In this document: one piece after another, positions 7,263 to 7,687 of the stretch
Layout: each line of letters begins with the position of its first letter
Position numbering within the stretch: the stretch's first letter is position 1
Source of the DNA: Deltaproteobacteria bacterium
GTDB taxonomy: Bacteria > Desulfobacterota_B > Binatia > UBA9968
NCBI GenBank assembly: GCA_005879255.1
Contig: VBKY01000132.1
Location: 1-7,687 of the forward strand
DNA length: 7,687 nucleotides
Direction of reading: 5' to 3'
Notes under the pieces: model-generated
What the model saw: only the letters and a program-made list of their open reading frames with translations
The model's database searches: none
Told to the model about the DNA's origin: nothing
Translations under genes and position numbers: made by a program

Positions 7263-7403
7263 ATGACGATTACAGTTCCTGCTAAAATTGCCTGTTTTTT
7301 GATTCTTCTTCTATTGTTATTGTTCGAGAAGGGAAAAAGGGAAAGAAGAAAATTCTTTTCACAGGAAACGTCTGTGCTTCTTGACCAGCCTGCTAATGGG
7401 TGA
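7263..7403 (+). CDS. Possible small membrane peptide (46 residues)
   Basis: A short frame encodes MTITVPAK, a hydrophobic segment IACFLILLLLLLF (9-21), then a strongly basic-charged stretch EKGKRERRK (22-30) and a polar tail ending DQPANG. This topology suits a single-span membrane peptide or a stranded signal peptide. There is no good Shine-Dalgarno (only GCGG a few bases ahead), and part of the hydrophobicity comes from a pyrimidine-rich run that could arise by chance. I do not recognise a family. It could also be the decayed 5' end of a lost exported-protein gene. Confidence 0.25.
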   Translation: MTITVPAKIACFLILLLLLLFEKGKRERRKFFSQETSVLLDQPANG

Positions 7404-7432
7404 CCCCTGGTTTTGACCCTCACCGCACTCCC

Positions 7433-7687
7433 CTACGAAAGCGCTCTCTGAACATTCGACCGTAACTCATCAAGCAAAAGCGGTTTTCTCAGGCATTGAA
7501 TGCCGTATCCCCAAATCGGCCTAAGATCCTCGGAAGGAAAAGCCGTCATCGTGATGATAGGAACGGTTGGTAACCTGGAAAGTATATGCATCGCAAGAGC
7601 CACGCCGTCGAGGCGGGGCATGCGAATGTCGGTAAGCACAAGATCAAATCGTGAATTGTCTAACAGTTCGATGGCCTCAGCCCCGTC
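7433..7687 (-). CDS. Response regulator receiver domain, C-terminal part (cut by window edge)
   Basis: The minus-strand frame is open to the window edge and gives 84 residues that are the C-terminal two thirds of a CheY-like receiver domain. It reads DGAEAIELLD, then LVLTDIRMPRLDG with the phospho-acceptor aspartate (residue 20 of the visible part), VPIITMTAFPSEDLR with the conserved Thr (48), and LRKPLLLDEL with the conserved Lys-Pro (68-69), then the last helix and a stop at 7433-7435. The three visible catalytic and switch residues are intact, so phosphorylation is plausible. Nothing follows the receiver fold: there is no DNA-binding or output domain, so this is either a single-domain regulator or the C-terminal receiver of a hybrid kinase that begins beyond the window. 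A GTG at 7639 is an internal codon, not the start. The acidic pair of the N-terminal part is outside the window. Confidence 0.88.
   Translation of the reverse strand, partial: DGAEAIELLDNSRFDLVLTDIRMPRLDGVALAMHILSRLPTVPIITMTAFPSEDLRPIWGYGIQCLRKPLLLDELRSNVQRALS

Noticed and set aside
7052..7423. A 123-codon minus-strand open frame at the end of the second binding-protein gene
   Set aside because: It overlaps the conserved 3' end of a real gene and its sequence is a low-complexity translation of the pyrimidine-rich intergenic DNA.
7399..7424. GGTGA...TCACC inverted repeat downstream of the response regulator as its terminator
   Set aside because: Only a five-base-pair stem around a 16-base loop, and no T run after it on the minus strand.

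Overview
The window looks like an accessory, transport- and catabolism-rich stretch of a free-living environmental bacterium, probably Gram-negative. Two exported solute-binding proteins of the ABC 'iron(III)/spermidine-like' superfamily, one TAXI-type binding protein and an MmgE/PrpD enzyme are typical of soil or sediment Proteobacteria-like lineages (Deltaproteobacteria, Binatia or Betaproteobacteria type). That placement is an impression from protein style; no rRNA or other marker gene is present.

Layout. 137-1072 (+) encodes a TAXI-family binding protein with no visible signal peptide. It converges on 1104-2219 (-), an exported extracellular solute-binding protein. Next comes a gene-poor stretch, 2220-3515, that is a graveyard of mobile DNA. 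It holds a REP-associated (IS200-like, RAYT) transposase remnant broken by two compensating frameshifts (2259-2645, -), a REP-like hairpin (2680-2715), heptanucleotide GCCT repeats, and the last ~85 codons of an IS110-family transposase. The IS110 piece is bracketed by 13-bp imperfect inverted repeats (2804-3097), with more GCCT heptamers directly after it. From about 3144 to 3515 I see only a leader region with one weak promoter candidate.

3516-7205 (+) is a probable three-gene operon: an MmgE/PrpD-type dehydratase/decarboxylase with its catalytic residues retained, a cytoplasmic CapA/PGA_cap-like metallophosphatase-fold protein with an altered active-site motif, and a second exported solute-binding protein. 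The simplest reading is an uptake-plus-conversion module for an organic acid or related small molecule: the binding protein captures a substrate and the MmgE/PrpD enzyme acts on it inside the cell. No permease or ATPase is in the window, the substrate is unknown, and the CapA-like protein's role is open.

The right end (7206-7687) holds a possible 46-residue single-membrane-segment peptide (low confidence) and the 3' end of a response-regulator receiver domain on the minus strand, cut by the window edge.

I do not see a clearly new defence or mobile system. The observations most worth checking are the mini-IS110 element seated in a heptamer repeat, the decayed REP/RAYT pair, the TAXI protein without an export signal, and the MmgE/PrpD-CapA-SBP module.
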